From positions 186,001 through 250,000 of the forward strand of contig NZ_PPSK01000001.1 of the NCBI RefSeq assembly GCF_002903165.1: 64,000 bases of DNA, read 5' to 3'. Every line of letters starts with the position of its first letter. The first letter of the stretch is position 1. Positions 1 through 11,424 of this stretch are shown here, in pieces. Under the pieces are notes generated by a model. It saw nothing but the letters and a program-made list of their open reading frames with translations, had not been told where the DNA came from and made no database searches. The stretch is from Halopseudomonas oceani. Its GTDB lineage: Bacteria > Pseudomonadota > Gammaproteobacteria > Pseudomonadales > Pseudomonadaceae. Made by a program: the position numbers and the translations under genes.

Positions 1-2896
<2,896 letters not shown>

Positions 2897-2897
<1 letters not shown>

Positions 2898-3358
2898 TGA
2901 ACAAGACCGACTTTCGCTTCAGCACGCCGCTGCGCGTGCGCTGGTCCGAGGCGGACCCCCAGGGCATCGTCTTCAACGGCCACTATCTGAACTACGCGGA
3001 TGTCGGCGTCACCGAGTACTACCGGGAGCTGCGCGCCGACGCCGGCGTGCAGCCCGGAGAGGGCCTCGATGGCAGCGAGTTTTTCGCCGCCAGAACCCTG
3101 CTCGACTACAAGGCGTCAGCGCTGTTTGATGATCTGCTGGACATCCGTCTGCGGATTGCCCGCTTCGGCAACTCCAGCATGAGCTTTGTGGTGGGAATCT
3201 ATCGCGGGGACACGCTGCTGGTCAGCGGCGAGATCGTCTACGTGCATGCCAATCAGCAGACCCGTCGACCGGAACCTATCCCGGAGTCATTCAAGGCAGC
3301 TGTTCGCCGCTTCGAAACTCGGCCCCCCGAAGAGGCCGGCGCCGCTGTACAGGGCTGA
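2897..3358 (+). CDS. YbgC/4-hydroxybenzoyl-CoA-type hotdog thioesterase
   Basis: A 153-residue single-domain hotdog thioesterase that would hydrolyse an acyl-CoA or acyl-ACP in the cytoplasm; the substrate cannot be told from sequence. The N-terminal RVRWSEADPQGIVFNGHY carries the Asp (residue 20) that is catalytic in the 4-hydroxybenzoyl-CoA thioesterase family, followed by the usual LNYADVG helix. It shares one base with the argB stop codon, so the two are translationally coupled. No metabolic link to arginine synthesis is obvious. It runs towards the oppositely oriented DUF4124 gene with 19 bp between the stops. Confidence 0.85.
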
Positions 3359-3377
3359 CCTGGGGAAAGAATCCGAA

Positions 3378-3983
3378 CTACTGCGGCGGCGGCTCGTCGC
3401 CAAGCAGAAGCGACAGCCGCGAGCGCTGGGCGGCGTAATCTGCCTTCACCGCAGCAATCTCGCCCTCAGTGCGCTCGATTCGCTGCTGCTGAAGCCGTGT
3501 TTCGGAATCGACGGCCTGCAACTGATCAAGAATGGCTTTATCCACCTTGCGCCCAGCCCGCTCCTGATCGGCCGCCTGCGCGCGCAACTCCTCGCGTTCA
3601 GTCTGCAGCTCGGCAATGTTGGCGCGCGCCACCGCAATCTGGTTATCCAACTGCTGGAGCTGACGGGCCTGGGCCCGGTCCAGATCGGCAAGACTGCTGT
3701 ATAGCCGCAGCAGGGTGGCATCCTCGGCATCCTGTTTTTTCTGGGCTTCCAGCGCCAGCCGACGGGCCTCTCGCTCCTCGGCCGACGGTGCAGCCGGGAC
3801 GACTTGCTTGACCCGACCATTGCTGTCGAGCACTTCATAACCACGAGCAACAAACTGCGGTGGCACCTGCCGACCAAGCACCACAACACCGTGGTCATCG
3901 ACATAGCGGTACAGATCGCCAGCAACGCTCAGCGACGAAACCATCATCAGGGTCAGTGCAGCACAGCTCAAGATCCGATTCAT
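3378..3983 (-). CDS. DUF4124-type exported coiled-coil protein
   Basis: A 201-residue protein of unknown function. The start at 3983 (MNRILSCAALTLMMVSSLS) gives a clean Sec signal peptide ending near residue 22; an in-frame start further upstream would bury that signal. Next comes a short DUF4124-like segment (DLYRYVDDHGVVVLG), seen at the N-terminus of many exported proteins of Pseudomonas. The remainder (about 60-195) is rich in Gln, Glu, Arg and Ala with heptad-like spacing, so probably a long coiled coil. A periplasmic location is inferred. The C-terminus ends in DEPPPQ. Confidence 0.75.
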   Translation of the reverse strand: MNRILSCAALTLMMVSSLSVAGDLYRYVDDHGVVVLGRQVPPQFVARGYEVLDSNGRVKQVVPAAPSAEEREARRLALEAQKKQDAEDATLLRLYSSLADLDRAQARQLQQLDNQIAVARANIAELQTEREELRAQAADQERAGRKVDKAILDQLQAVDSETRLQQQRIERTEGEIAAVKADYAAQRSRLSLLLGDEPPPQ

Positions 3984-4116
3984 CGCAGGCGGTTCCTCGT
4001 CCGTTCCAGCCTTCCTTTGCGTAACTTCGAAGCCAGGCTTGCTGGCCAATTGGCAGTATATCGGCCGCCGCAATCAAACCGTTAGCCCATGTTAAGCGGC
4101 ACCGGCCGAACCGTGA

Positions 4117-4761
4117 TCAGACGCCGAATTCGGCGCGATAGGCCTGCACTGCCGGCAAGTGTTGCTGCAGCTCCGGGTCATCCTTGATGAAATCCATGAC
4201 CTGATTCAGGCTGACAATGCTGATGACCGGAATTGCGAAGTCACGCTCGACCTCTTGGATTGCCGACAGCTCGCTCTGTCCGCGCTCCTGACGATCCAGG
4301 GCAATCATCACGGCAGCCGGTGTCGCGCCAGCCTGCTGAATGATCTGCATGACCTCGCGCACAGCGGTACCGGCAGTGATCACATCGTCAACGATCAGCA
4401 CGCGACCTTCAAGCGGTGCGCCCACCAGCGAACCACCCTCGCCGTGATCCTTGGCTTCCTTGCGATTGAAGCAGTAGGGCAGGTTGCGGTCAAAGCTGTC
4501 CGCCAGTGCCACTGCCGTGACAGCCGCCAGAGGGATCCCCTTATAGGCCGGTCCAAAAATCACGTCGACGCCCGGCAGACCGCTGTGCACCAGTGCCTGG
4601 GCGTAGAAACGACCCAGCCGACTGAGTGAGGCGCCGTCGTTGAACAGACCCGCATTGAAGAAATACGGACTCTTGCGCCCTGACTTGAGAGTGAACTCGC
4701 CAAATCGCAAGACATTGCGATCCAGCGCAAAACGAATGAACTCCCGCTGATATTCGTGCAT
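4117..4761 (-). CDS. pyrE: Orotate phosphoribosyltransferase PyrE
   Basis: PyrE joins orotate to PRPP to make OMP in pyrimidine synthesis. The 214-residue protein has the PRPP loop [13 protein letters not shown] (121-133) and the N-terminal [14 protein letters not shown] substrate region (23-36), at the usual family length. The start [13 protein letters not shown] is supported by GAGG six bases upstream. It is divergent from crc with about 200 bp between the starts, the arrangement seen in other pseudomonads. No attenuator-like leader is evident upstream. Confidence 0.97.
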   Translation of the reverse strand: MHEYQREFIRFALDRNVLRFGEFTLKSGRKSPYFFNAGLFNDGASLSRLGRFYAQALVHSGLPGVDVIFGPAYKGIPLAAVTAVALADSFDRNLPYCFNRKEAKDHGEGGSLVGAPLEGRVLIVDDVITAGTAVREVMQIIQQAGATPAAVMIALDRQERGQSELSAIQEVERDFAIPVISIVSLNQVMDFIKDDPELQQHLPAVQAYRAEFGV

Positions 4762-4963
4762 CTACACCCTCATCATTAACAAAAGGACCGGGGCTGCTGA
4801 CGCCGAGGCCATCCGGCGACGCTCGTCGCTTATCCAGAATGACCAAACCACGCGCCTCGTTTCTTGCCCGACAGCTTTACCGGCTGCAACCGCCGGGTTA
4901 ACGAAACTACAACAGACCCTCAAGCTCGGGTATCATACACGCTGGTTTTTTGGGGGACCATGC

Positions 4964-5743
4964 ATGCGAATCATCAGTCTTAACGTCAATGGAGTGAAGG
5001 CCGCCGCCGAGCGTGGCCTGTTTGACTGGCTGCGCACTCAGGATGCTGATGTCATCTGTCTGCAGGACATCCGCGTCACCGCCCCCGAACTGGAGCAGGA
5101 CCCGTACTGGCTGGACGGCTACTGGCAATATTGCTTCGAAGCCGAAACCCCGTCCCAGGGCGGTGTCGCGATCTACACCCGGGTCGCCCCCAAAGCGATC
5201 ATCATGGGTCTGGGCTTCGAGTCCGCCGACCGTTACGGCCGCTTCATGCAGGCCGACTTCGACAAGCTCAGCATCGGCTCACTGCTGCTGCCCTCCGGCC
5301 GTGACGGCGACGCCGACCTGAACCAGAAGTTCAAGTTCATGGAAGACTTCGCCAACTACCTGAACAAGCAGCGCCGCAAGCGCCGCGAATTCATCTACTG
5401 TGGCTCCCTGTATGTCGCCCACCTCAAGCTGGACGTAAAAAACTGGCGCGACTGCCAGAACGAACCCGGCTTCATGGCGCCCGAGCGAGCCTGGATGGAC
5501 GAGATCTTCGGCAACATGGGCTACGTCGATGCGCTACGCGAAGTCACCCGCGAGTCCGAGCTCTACAGCTGGTGGCCCAACAGCGAACAGGCGGAGAATC
5601 TCAACCTCGGCCTGCGCTTCGACTACCAGTTCCTGACTCCTGGCCTGCGCCGCTTCGTCAAACAGGCCAAAATCCCGCGCAATGCGCGCTTCTCTCAGCA
5701 CGCACCGGTGATTATCGACTACGACTGGACCCTGAGCATCTGA
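4964..5743 (+). CDS. crc: Catabolite repression control protein Crc
   Basis: Crc acts with Hfq on A-rich mRNA sites to repress translation of catabolic genes while preferred carbon sources are present. The 259-residue protein has the exonuclease III/endonuclease-exonuclease-phosphatase fold, but the nuclease residues are altered: LQD (Asp35) replaces the catalytic Glu of LQE, GSLY (147-150) replaces the GDxN motif, and SQHAPV (244-249) replaces SDHAPV. These are Crc features, and the length and position beside pyrE fit. The start at 4964 follows a GGGGGA ribosome-binding site. A strong terminator lies 66 bp downstream. Repair nuclease activity is unlikely. Confidence 0.96.
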   Translation: MRIISLNVNGVKAAAERGLFDWLRTQDADVICLQDIRVTAPELEQDPYWLDGYWQYCFEAETPSQGGVAIYTRVAPKAIIMGLGFESADRYGRFMQADFDKLSIGSLLLPSGRDGDADLNQKFKFMEDFANYLNKQRRKRREFIYCGSLYVAHLKLDVKNWRDCQNEPGFMAPERAWMDEIFGNMGYVDALREVTRESELYSWWPNSEQAENLNLGLRFDYQFLTPGLRRFVKQAKIPRNARFSQHAPVIIDYDWTLSI

Positions 5744-5808
5744 GATACTGCAAGCGATGATCTGGGGATACCCACCCTTGTCGCAACAGAATCAGCCTCA
5801 CAAACGAA

Positions 5809-5847
5809 AAACACCCCCGGAGCCGATGGCTGCGGGGGTGTTTTTTT
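5809..5847. terminator. Bidirectional rho-independent terminator between crc and the DUF4870 gene
   Basis: A stem of AACACCCCC paired with GGGGGTGTT closes a loop around 5819-5833. It is followed by a T run on the plus strand and an equivalent T run on the minus strand. It serves two converging genes. Confidence 0.9.
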
Positions 5848-5854
5848 GCTTCGC

Positions 5855-6241
5855 CTATTTAATCAGGCGCCAGCAGAACGGATAGCGGTAGGCCTGACCT
5901 TCGTTGGCCTTGATCGCGGCAATGATGGTCAGCACCAGCGCGCCTACCCCCACCACCCACATCAGCAGCAGGCCAATCAGCACCAGTGCCAACAACAGGC
6001 AAACCAGCATCAGCAAGGCAACGGTGATCTGGAAATTGAGCGCTTCCTTGCCTTGATCATCGACAAAGGGGTCCATGTCTTTCTTCAGCTGCCAGATGAT
6101 CAACGGGCCGACCAGGTTGCCGAACGGAAAAATGAACCCCAGCAATGCGGACAGGTGCACAAACAGCGCCCACTGGCGCGCTTCCGGGCCGGGCGTCGCG
6201 GGCGGCGGCGTATTGTCAGTCTGGGTTACTGGATCAGTCAT
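5855..6241 (-). CDS. DUF4870 small membrane protein
   Basis: A 128-residue membrane protein of the DUF4870 (Tic20-like) group; the function is unknown. A Pro-rich N-terminus (about 1-20) is followed by ALFVHLSALLGFIFPFGN and by two long hydrophobic segments near 70-115; YRYPFCWRLIK at the end is typical of the family. The ATG at 6241 has AAGGAG eight bases upstream; a GTG nine bases earlier would sit on that site and is less likely. Its position between crc and rph matches P. aeruginosa. Confidence 0.85.
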   Translation of the reverse strand: MTDPVTQTDNTPPPATPGPEARQWALFVHLSALLGFIFPFGNLVGPLIIWQLKKDMDPFVDDQGKEALNFQITVALLMLVCLLLALVLIGLLLMWVVGVGALVLTIIAAIKANEGQAYRYPFCWRLIK

Positions 6242-6338
6242 CGCAGGCACTCCTTGGCGTAAAAACAGGTTTACGCGAGTTTTAACAGAGTTTCCGCTCC
6301 CTGCCTACGCCAGTGCCCGCGCCAGCGCGACCGCCGCA

Positions 6339-6367
6339 CAAAAAAGGCAGCCCAAAGGCGGGCTTTT
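6339..6367 (-). terminator. Probable terminator after rph
   Basis: On the minus strand AGCCC and GGGCT form a short stem, followed by GCC and six T residues, 18 bp past the rph stop. The stem is short, so efficiency is uncertain. Confidence 0.5.
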
Positions 6368-6384
6368 CAGCGCAGAGACGCGAG

Positions 6385-7104
6385 TCAGTCCTCCAGCGCA
6401 GCGCGCTGCAACACAAACAGCTCCTCGGTGCCCTTGCGTGCCAGCGCCAGCATGGCATTCAGGTCCTCGGCACTGAACGGCGCCGCCTCAGCGGTGCCCT
6501 GCACTTCGATAAAGCCGCCCTTGTCGGTCATCACCACATTCAGGTCAGTATCGGCAGCCGAGTCTTCCGGATAATCCAGATCCAGCACCGGCACACCTTG
6601 ATAGATACCGACCGAGATCGCGGCAATCATCTGCACCTCAGGCACCTTCTTGATCGCGCCACGCTGCTTCATGGCACGCAGCGCATCGACCAACGCCACG
6701 CAGGCGCCGGTGATCGACGCGGTACGGGTACCGCCATCGGCCTGGATCACATCGCAGTCGATGTACAGGGTGTTTTCGCCCAACGTCTTCAGGTCAACCG
6801 CGGCGCGCAGCGAGCGACCAATCAGCCGCTGGATTTCCAGCGTGCGACCACCCTGCTTGCCACGGCTCGACTCACGCTGCATGCGCGAGCCAGTCGAGCG
6901 CGGCAGCATGCCGTATTCAGCGGTGATCCAGCCCTGGCCGCTGCCACGCAGGAAGCGCGGCACCCCGGCCTCAACACTCACGGTACAGATGACTTTGGTG
7001 TCGCCAAACTCGACCAGCACGGAACCTTCGGCATGCTTGGTGTAATGACGGGTCAGGGTAACCTGGCGCATCTGGTCGGCGGCGCGTTCGCTGGGGCGTT
7101 TCAT
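6385..7104 (-). CDS. rph: Ribonuclease PH
   Basis: RNase PH trims tRNA 3' ends by phosphorolysis and also acts on structured rRNA ends. The 239-residue protein contains the phosphate-site segment ADGGTRTAS (122-130), LPRSTGSR (68-74) and [20 protein letters not shown] (82-101), all characteristic. The start [13 protein letters not shown] at 7104 matches the family N-terminus; upstream in-frame codons do not resemble it. It is divergent from yicC, with 120 bp between the starts, as in other pseudomonads. Confidence 0.97.
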   Translation of the reverse strand: MKRPSERAADQMRQVTLTRHYTKHAEGSVLVEFGDTKVICTVSVEAGVPRFLRGSGQGWITAEYGMLPRSTGSRMQRESSRGKQGGRTLEIQRLIGRSLRAAVDLKTLGENTLYIDCDVIQADGGTRTASITGACVALVDALRAMKQRGAIKKVPEVQMIAAISVGIYQGVPVLDLDYPEDSAADTDLNVVMTDKGGFIEVQGTAEAAPFSAEDLNAMLALARKGTEELFVLQRAALED

Positions 7105-7224
7105 CATCTGGAATCCTTGTACTGCAGGTGGGAAGACCGCGGAGTATAGCACCCCGACGATACCCCCGGACCGCAGCAAGGCGCTACAATGCCCATCCGC
7201 TCACCGACCAGACAGAGGATCCGC

Positions 7225-8091
7225 ATGGTTTACAGCATGACCGCCTTCGCCCGCAGCGAACTCAGCACCGATCAGGGCAACCTGGCCTGGGAACTGCGGT
7301 CGGTGAACCACCGCTATCTGGAAGTCACCCTGCGCCTGCCCGAAGCCTTCCGCGAACTGGAGGGTCCGCTGCGCGAACTGCTGCGCAAGCAGCTGGCCCG
7401 CGGCAAGGTCGAGTGCACCCTGCGCTTCAATCCGGCCGAGCAGCAGTCCAGCGAGCTCAGCCTGAACCAGCCATTACTCGATCAGCTGATCCGCACCACC
7501 GAGCAGCTCAGCGCCCGCCTGCAGAACGCCGGTCCGGTCAACCCACTCGAGCTGCTAGCCTGGCCGGGCGTGGTGATTGGCGAGAAGACTGATCAGGGTG
7601 ACTTGGTCAAGCAGGCCCGACAGCTGTTCGATCAGGCCCTCAAGGAACTGAAGGAACACCGCGCGCGCGAAGGTGCCGAGCTGAAGCAACTGATCGAGGA
7701 CCGCCTGAGCAGCATCAGCGAGCGCACCGCCGTAATCCGCGAAATGATGCCGACCCTGCTTACCGCCCACCGGCAGAAGCTGATCGACCGCTTCAACGAC
7801 GCCAAACTGGAGCTGGACAGCACCCGCGTCGAACAGGAAATTGTGTTGCTGGCACAGAAGATCGACGTCGCCGAAGAGCTCGACCGCCTCGATACCCACG
7901 TCGCCGAAACCCGCCGCGTGCTGGACAGCAAAGACGCCATCGGCCGCCGCCTGGACTTCCTCATGCAGGAGTTCAACCGCGAAGCCAACACCCTCGGCTC
8001 CAAGGCCATCGATACGCGCAGCACCCAGGCGGCGGTGGATCTGAAGGTGTTTATCGAGCAGATGCGCGAGCAGATCCAGAATATCGAGTAA
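7225..8091 (+). CDS. yicC: YicC family endoribonuclease
   Basis: A 288-residue YicC protein; the E. coli homologue is an endoribonuclease that affects small-RNA turnover. The start MVYSMTAFAR at 7225 is the conserved YicC N-terminus and follows an AGAGGA ribosome-binding site. The C-terminal DUF1732 part contains FLMQEFNREANTLGSKA, the most conserved stretch of the family. In P. aeruginosa the next gene is gmk; here gmk begins about 7.5 kb further on, after the allantoin block. Confidence 0.95.
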   Translation: MVYSMTAFARSELSTDQGNLAWELRSVNHRYLEVTLRLPEAFRELEGPLRELLRKQLARGKVECTLRFNPAEQQSSELSLNQPLLDQLIRTTEQLSARLQNAGPVNPLELLAWPGVVIGEKTDQGDLVKQARQLFDQALKELKEHRAREGAELKQLIEDRLSSISERTAVIREMMPTLLTAHRQKLIDRFNDAKLELDSTRVEQEIVLLAQKIDVAEELDRLDTHVAETRRVLDSKDAIGRRLDFLMQEFNREANTLGSKAIDTRSTQAAVDLKVFIEQMREQIQNIE

Positions 8092-8095
8092 GCCC

Positions 8096-8120
8096 ATACC
8101 GCTCCGTTGCGGAGCGGTAT
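8096..8120. terminator. Hairpin between yicC and allA
   Basis: A perfect 11-bp stem, ATACCGCTCCG with CGGAGCGGTAT, closes a 3-nt TTG loop four bases past the yicC stop. There is no clear T run on either strand, so it could be a 3'-end stabiliser or a weak bidirectional terminator. Confidence 0.6.
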
Positions 8121-8136
8121 CAATGTCAGCGCAGGG

Positions 8137-8637
8137 TCACTCCAGCGTGACCCGGATGTTGATCGGATGCTCGTCGCAGTTGTGGCCGGCACCACCGCGA
8201 TCAACCACCAGAAACTCCCCTTCACGCTCCAGCACCGACTGGATGGCATGCCAGGTGCCGATGCGGTAGTTGACGCCCTGGCGGCCGTCGGTGATGAAGG
8301 CGCGCACCTCGGCCGGATCAATCGCATCGCCCGGCGGCGCCACCACGATCAGAAACTGCTCCTCGTGCAGCGGCATAAACGCCTGACTGCCGAGCGGATG
8401 GCGCTCCAGAAAGGTCAGCTCCAGCGGCACGGTGACCGGCTGGCTGACAAAGATGCTGATCAGCACCCGCGGTGATTCACCGGCCACCTCAACCTTAGCC
8501 AGATCATGATGGCGACGGGTACGGCCCGCGTTGATCATGAAATGCGCGGAGCTGCGCACATCGATCACCTCACCGAATGCCGCGAAGGCCTCCGGTGTCA
8601 GGGGCTGGGCCGTCAGCTGCAACACGTCAGCACTCAT
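8137..8637 (-). CDS. allA: Ureidoglycolate lyase AllA
   Basis: AllA splits ureidoglycolate into glyoxylate and urea, the last step of ureide breakdown. The 166-residue cupin-like protein carries the family segments LTPEAFAAFGEVID (12-25), FLERHPLGSQAFMPL and WHAIQSVL. The start at 8637 follows GAGGAG with six bases between; that site overlaps the end of allE, so the genes are coupled. It is the last gene of the minus-strand operon puuE-allE-allA. The product urea would need urease or export, which this window does not encode. Confidence 0.93.
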   Translation of the reverse strand: MSADVLQLTAQPLTPEAFAAFGEVIDVRSSAHFMINAGRTRRHHDLAKVEVAGESPRVLISIFVSQPVTVPLELTFLERHPLGSQAFMPLHEEQFLIVVAPPGDAIDPAEVRAFITDGRQGVNYRIGTWHAIQSVLEREGEFLVVDRGGAGHNCDEHPINIRVTLE

Positions 8638-8647
8638 CTCCTGCTCC

Positions 8648-9493
8648 TCAACGGTCAAGCGCCGGCAGTTTCATGTGGCGGTTGACATCCTTGTACAGCA
8701 GGTAGCGGAACGGGCCGGGGCCGCCGGCATAGCATGCTTGCGGGCAGAAGGCGCGCAGCCACATGTAGTCGCCGGCTTCGACCTCAACCCAGTCCTTGTT
8801 CAGCAGATACACCGCCTTGCCTTCCAGCACATAGAGGCCGTGCTCCATGACGTGGGTCTCGGCAAAGGGAATCGCACCGCCCGGCTGGAAGTTGACGATA
8901 TTCACGTGCATGTCGTGGCGCATGTCGCTCATGTCGACAAAGCGAGTGGTGCTCCAGGCCCCGTCGGTGCCGGGCATCACCAGCGGCTCGATGTCATTTT
9001 CGTTGGTGACGAAAGCTTCCGGCGCGTCGATACCCTCGACTTTCTGGTAGGCCTTGCGAACCCAGTGGAAGCGCACCACAGCGCCGCTGTTGTTGTGCAG
9101 TTGCCAGTCGCTGCTTGGCGGAATAAAGGCGTAGCCGCCCTCTTTCATCAGATGCTGCTGACCGTTCAGGGTCAGCGTCATTTCGCCTTCCACCACGAAC
9201 AGCACGCCTTCGGCGGAGGCGTCGGTTTCCGGCTTGTCACTGCCGCCACCCGGTTGCACTTCCATGATGTACTGCGAAAAGGTTTCGGCAAAGCCGCTGA
9301 GCGGGCGCGACAGCACCCACAGACGGGTACCGGTCCAGAACGGCAGGTGGCTGGTAACGATATCGCGCATCACGCCCTTGGGAATCACCGCGTAGGCCTC
9401 GGTGAAGACCGCACGGTCGGTGGTCAGCTGCGTCTGCGGCGGGTGCCCGCCGGTTGGCGCGTAGTAGCTGCGGGGTTCGGATTGCTTGCTCAT
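8648..9493 (-). CDS. allE: (S)-ureidoglycine aminohydrolase AllE
   Basis: AllE releases ammonia from (S)-ureidoglycine, giving (S)-ureidoglycolate for AllA. The 281-residue protein has two cupin halves: GEMTLTLNGQQHLMKEGGYAF in the first, and FAETHVMEHGLYVLEGKAVY with metal-ligand type E/H/H residues in the second. It matches the bicupin YlbA/AllE family in length. The ATG at 9493 overlaps the puuE stop by four bases (ATGA), indicating tight coupling. Its presence implies a route through ureidoglycine, although no allantoate-hydrolysing gene is in view. Confidence 0.93.
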   Translation of the reverse strand: MSKQSEPRSYYAPTGGHPPQTQLTTDRAVFTEAYAVIPKGVMRDIVTSHLPFWTGTRLWVLSRPLSGFAETFSQYIMEVQPGGGSDKPETDASAEGVLFVVEGEMTLTLNGQQHLMKEGGYAFIPPSSDWQLHNNSGAVVRFHWVRKAYQKVEGIDAPEAFVTNENDIEPLVMPGTDGAWSTTRFVDMSDMRHDMHVNIVNFQPGGAIPFAETHVMEHGLYVLEGKAVYLLNKDWVEVEAGDYMWLRAFCPQACYAGGPGPFRYLLYKDVNRHMKLPALDR

Positions 9494-10431
9494 GCTGACT
9501 CCTGGTTCTGTGCGGGATGATGCTCGGCCCAATGGCGGGCGATATCGACACGGCGTGTCACCCAGACCCGATCATGGGATTCGATGTAATCAAGAAAACG
9601 CTGCAGCGCGCGGAAGCGGCCGGGGCGGCCGATCAACCGGCAGTGCAGACCGATCGACAGCATCTTCGGCAGGTCTTCACCCTCAGCGTAGAGCACGTCG
9701 AAAGCGTCTTTCAGATACTGAAAGAAGTGGTCGCCGGTGTTGAAGCCCTGCGGTGAGGCAAAGCGCATGTCGTTAGTATCGAGAGTGTAAGGCACGATCA
9801 GGTGATTGTGCAGCGCGCCGGCGCTGTCCGCCTCACGGGTCCAGAACGGCAGATCATCACCGTAGTAGTCGCTGTCATAGAGGAAACCGCCCTGATCCAG
9901 CAGCAGACGCCGGGTGTTGGGGCTGTCCCGCCCGGTGTACCAGCCCTCCGGTTGACTGCCGTAGAGGCGCTGGAAGATGTCCAGTGCACGCTGCAGGTGC
10001 TCGCGCTCAACCGCTTCGGGGATGTTCTGGTAGTGAATCCAGCGCCAGCCGTGGCAGGCGATTTCGTGGCCCAACTCATGGAACGCCTGGGCTACTTCCG
10101 GATGCCGCTCAAGTGCCATCGCCACGCCAAACACGGTCAACGGCAAACCGCGCCTCTCGAATTCGTTGAGCAGGCGCCAGACACCCACCCGCGAGCCGTA
10201 CTCGTAGATCGACTCCATGCTCATATGGCGATCATCGAACGCCGCCGCACCAATGATTTCCGACAGGAACTGCTCGGAGTGGCTGTCGCCGTGCAGCACA
10301 CAGTTCTCACCGCCCTCTTCGTAGTTGAGCACAAATTGAACGGCGATCCGCGCACGGCCGGGCCAACGGGCTTCCGGCGGGGTGCGGCCGTAGCCGATCA
10401 GATCGCGTGGATACACAGCGCTATCGATCAT
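9490..10431 (-). CDS. puuE: Cofactor-independent allantoinase PuuE
   Basis: PuuE opens the hydantoin ring of allantoin to give allantoate. The 313-residue protein belongs to the polysaccharide-deacetylase (NodB-like) superfamily, with RIAVQFVLNYEEGGEN near 27-42, GHEIACHGWRW near 121-131 and SIGLHCRLIGRPGR near the C-terminus, as in the P. fluorescens type enzyme. It is the first gene of the minus-strand operon and diverges from the racemase gene across a 150-bp control region. It is structurally unrelated to the metal-dependent AllB allantoinase. Confidence 0.93.
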   Translation of the reverse strand: MIDSAVYPRDLIGYGRTPPEARWPGRARIAVQFVLNYEEGGENCVLHGDSHSEQFLSEIIGAAAFDDRHMSMESIYEYGSRVGVWRLLNEFERRGLPLTVFGVAMALERHPEVAQAFHELGHEIACHGWRWIHYQNIPEAVEREHLQRALDIFQRLYGSQPEGWYTGRDSPNTRRLLLDQGGFLYDSDYYGDDLPFWTREADSAGALHNHLIVPYTLDTNDMRFASPQGFNTGDHFFQYLKDAFDVLYAEGEDLPKMLSIGLHCRLIGRPGRFRALQRFLDYIESHDRVWVTRRVDIARHWAEHHPAQNQESA

Positions 10432-10528
10432 TAAGACACCTCTTTCGCTGAAGAAAGCCTGCAGTTCGAGTACGTAGTGCTTATTACGCGCGATAACTGC
10501 AAGGCATTTTGATTTTTTGACTCAGACG

Positions 10529-10562
10529 ATTGTATACAATTAATCTACTCTTTTGTGTACAT
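10529..10562. promoter_or_regulatory. Probable GntR operator pair in the puuE/racemase divergent promoter
   Basis: A perfect 12-bp palindrome ATTGTATACAAT lies at 10529-10540. A degenerate copy, TTGTGTACAT (8/10), lies at 10553-10562 with 23 bp between the centres. TTGTATACAA-type palindromes are known targets of FadR/FCD-type GntR regulators, and such a gene is at 12823-13578. A TTGACT hexamer at 10517-10522 could be part of the promoter of the rightward genes. Binding is inferred. Confidence 0.65.
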
Positions 10563-10581
10563 ACATGGGCAGGCCAGATTC

Positions 10582-11325
10582 ATGCATATTCGCGTCATCA
10601 ACCCGAACACCACCCACGCCATGACCGAGACCATCGGCGAGGCGGCCAAAGCGGTTGCCGCACCCGGCACGCGGATCACTGCCAGCCAGCCAGACAGCGG
10701 CCCGGTGTCGATCGAAAGCCATTTCGACGAGGCGGTAAGTGCCCTGGGCGTCGTTGAGGAAGTGCGCGCCGGTGAGCGCGAAGGCACCGATGCCTACATC
10801 ATTGCCTGCTTTGGCGACCCCGGCTTGTATGCCGCTCGCGAGCTGACCCGCGCCCCGGTGATCGGCATCGCCGAAGCCGCATTCCATGTCGCCAGTCTGA
10901 TCAGCACCCGCTTCTCGGTGGTTACCACCCTGCCGCGCACCCTGATCATCGCCGAGCATCTGCTCGACAATTACGGCTTCCGCCACAGCTGCCGACGCCT
11001 GCGCGCCGCCGACATTCCGGTGCTGGATCTGGAAGAGAACCCGGATATCGCACTCGAGCGCATCATCGACGAGTGTCTGAAGGCCAAGCGCGAAGACAAC
11101 ATCGGCGCCATCGTGCTTGGTTGCGGTGGCATGGCCGACCTGACCCCGCAGATCAGCGACGCGGTCGGTCTGCCCGTGGTGGAAGGCGTAACCGCCGCAG
11201 TGAAGCTGGCCGAAGCCGTGGTTGGGCTGGGGCTGGGTACCAGCAAATTTGGCGATTTGGCGTTTCCGGGCAGCAAGCGCTTCACCGGACGCTTTGCCGA
11301 GTATTCTGATCTGGCCCACGGCTGA
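10582..11325 (+). CDS. Allantoin/hydantoin racemase (Asp/Glu racemase family)
   Basis: A 247-residue HyuE/HpxA-type racemase that would interconvert the allantoin enantiomers so that a stereospecific allantoinase can use both. The start MHIRVINPNTT at 10582 is the family N-terminus. The two catalytic cysteines of the Asp/Glu racemase fold are seen as YIIACFGDPG (Cys76) and VLGCGGMADL (Cys181). Divergent from puuE and followed 99 bp later by the permease gene, it fits an allantoin role better than general hydantoin use. The exact substrate is inferred from context. Confidence 0.88.
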   Translation: MHIRVINPNTTHAMTETIGEAAKAVAAPGTRITASQPDSGPVSIESHFDEAVSALGVVEEVRAGEREGTDAYIIACFGDPGLYAARELTRAPVIGIAEAAFHVASLISTRFSVVTTLPRTLIIAEHLLDNYGFRHSCRRLRAADIPVLDLEENPDIALERIIDECLKAKREDNIGAIVLGCGGMADLTPQISDAVGLPVVEGVTAAVKLAEAVVGLGLGTSKFGDLAFPGSKRFTGRFAEYSDLAHG

Positions 11326-11424
11326 TCAGGTGACAGCGCGCCCCGCGGGGCAAACACAAAAAAACCGCAGGATCGGATGATCCGGGGAGACAACAATGCA
11401 CAACACAGCCCACGGGGGAGTCTC

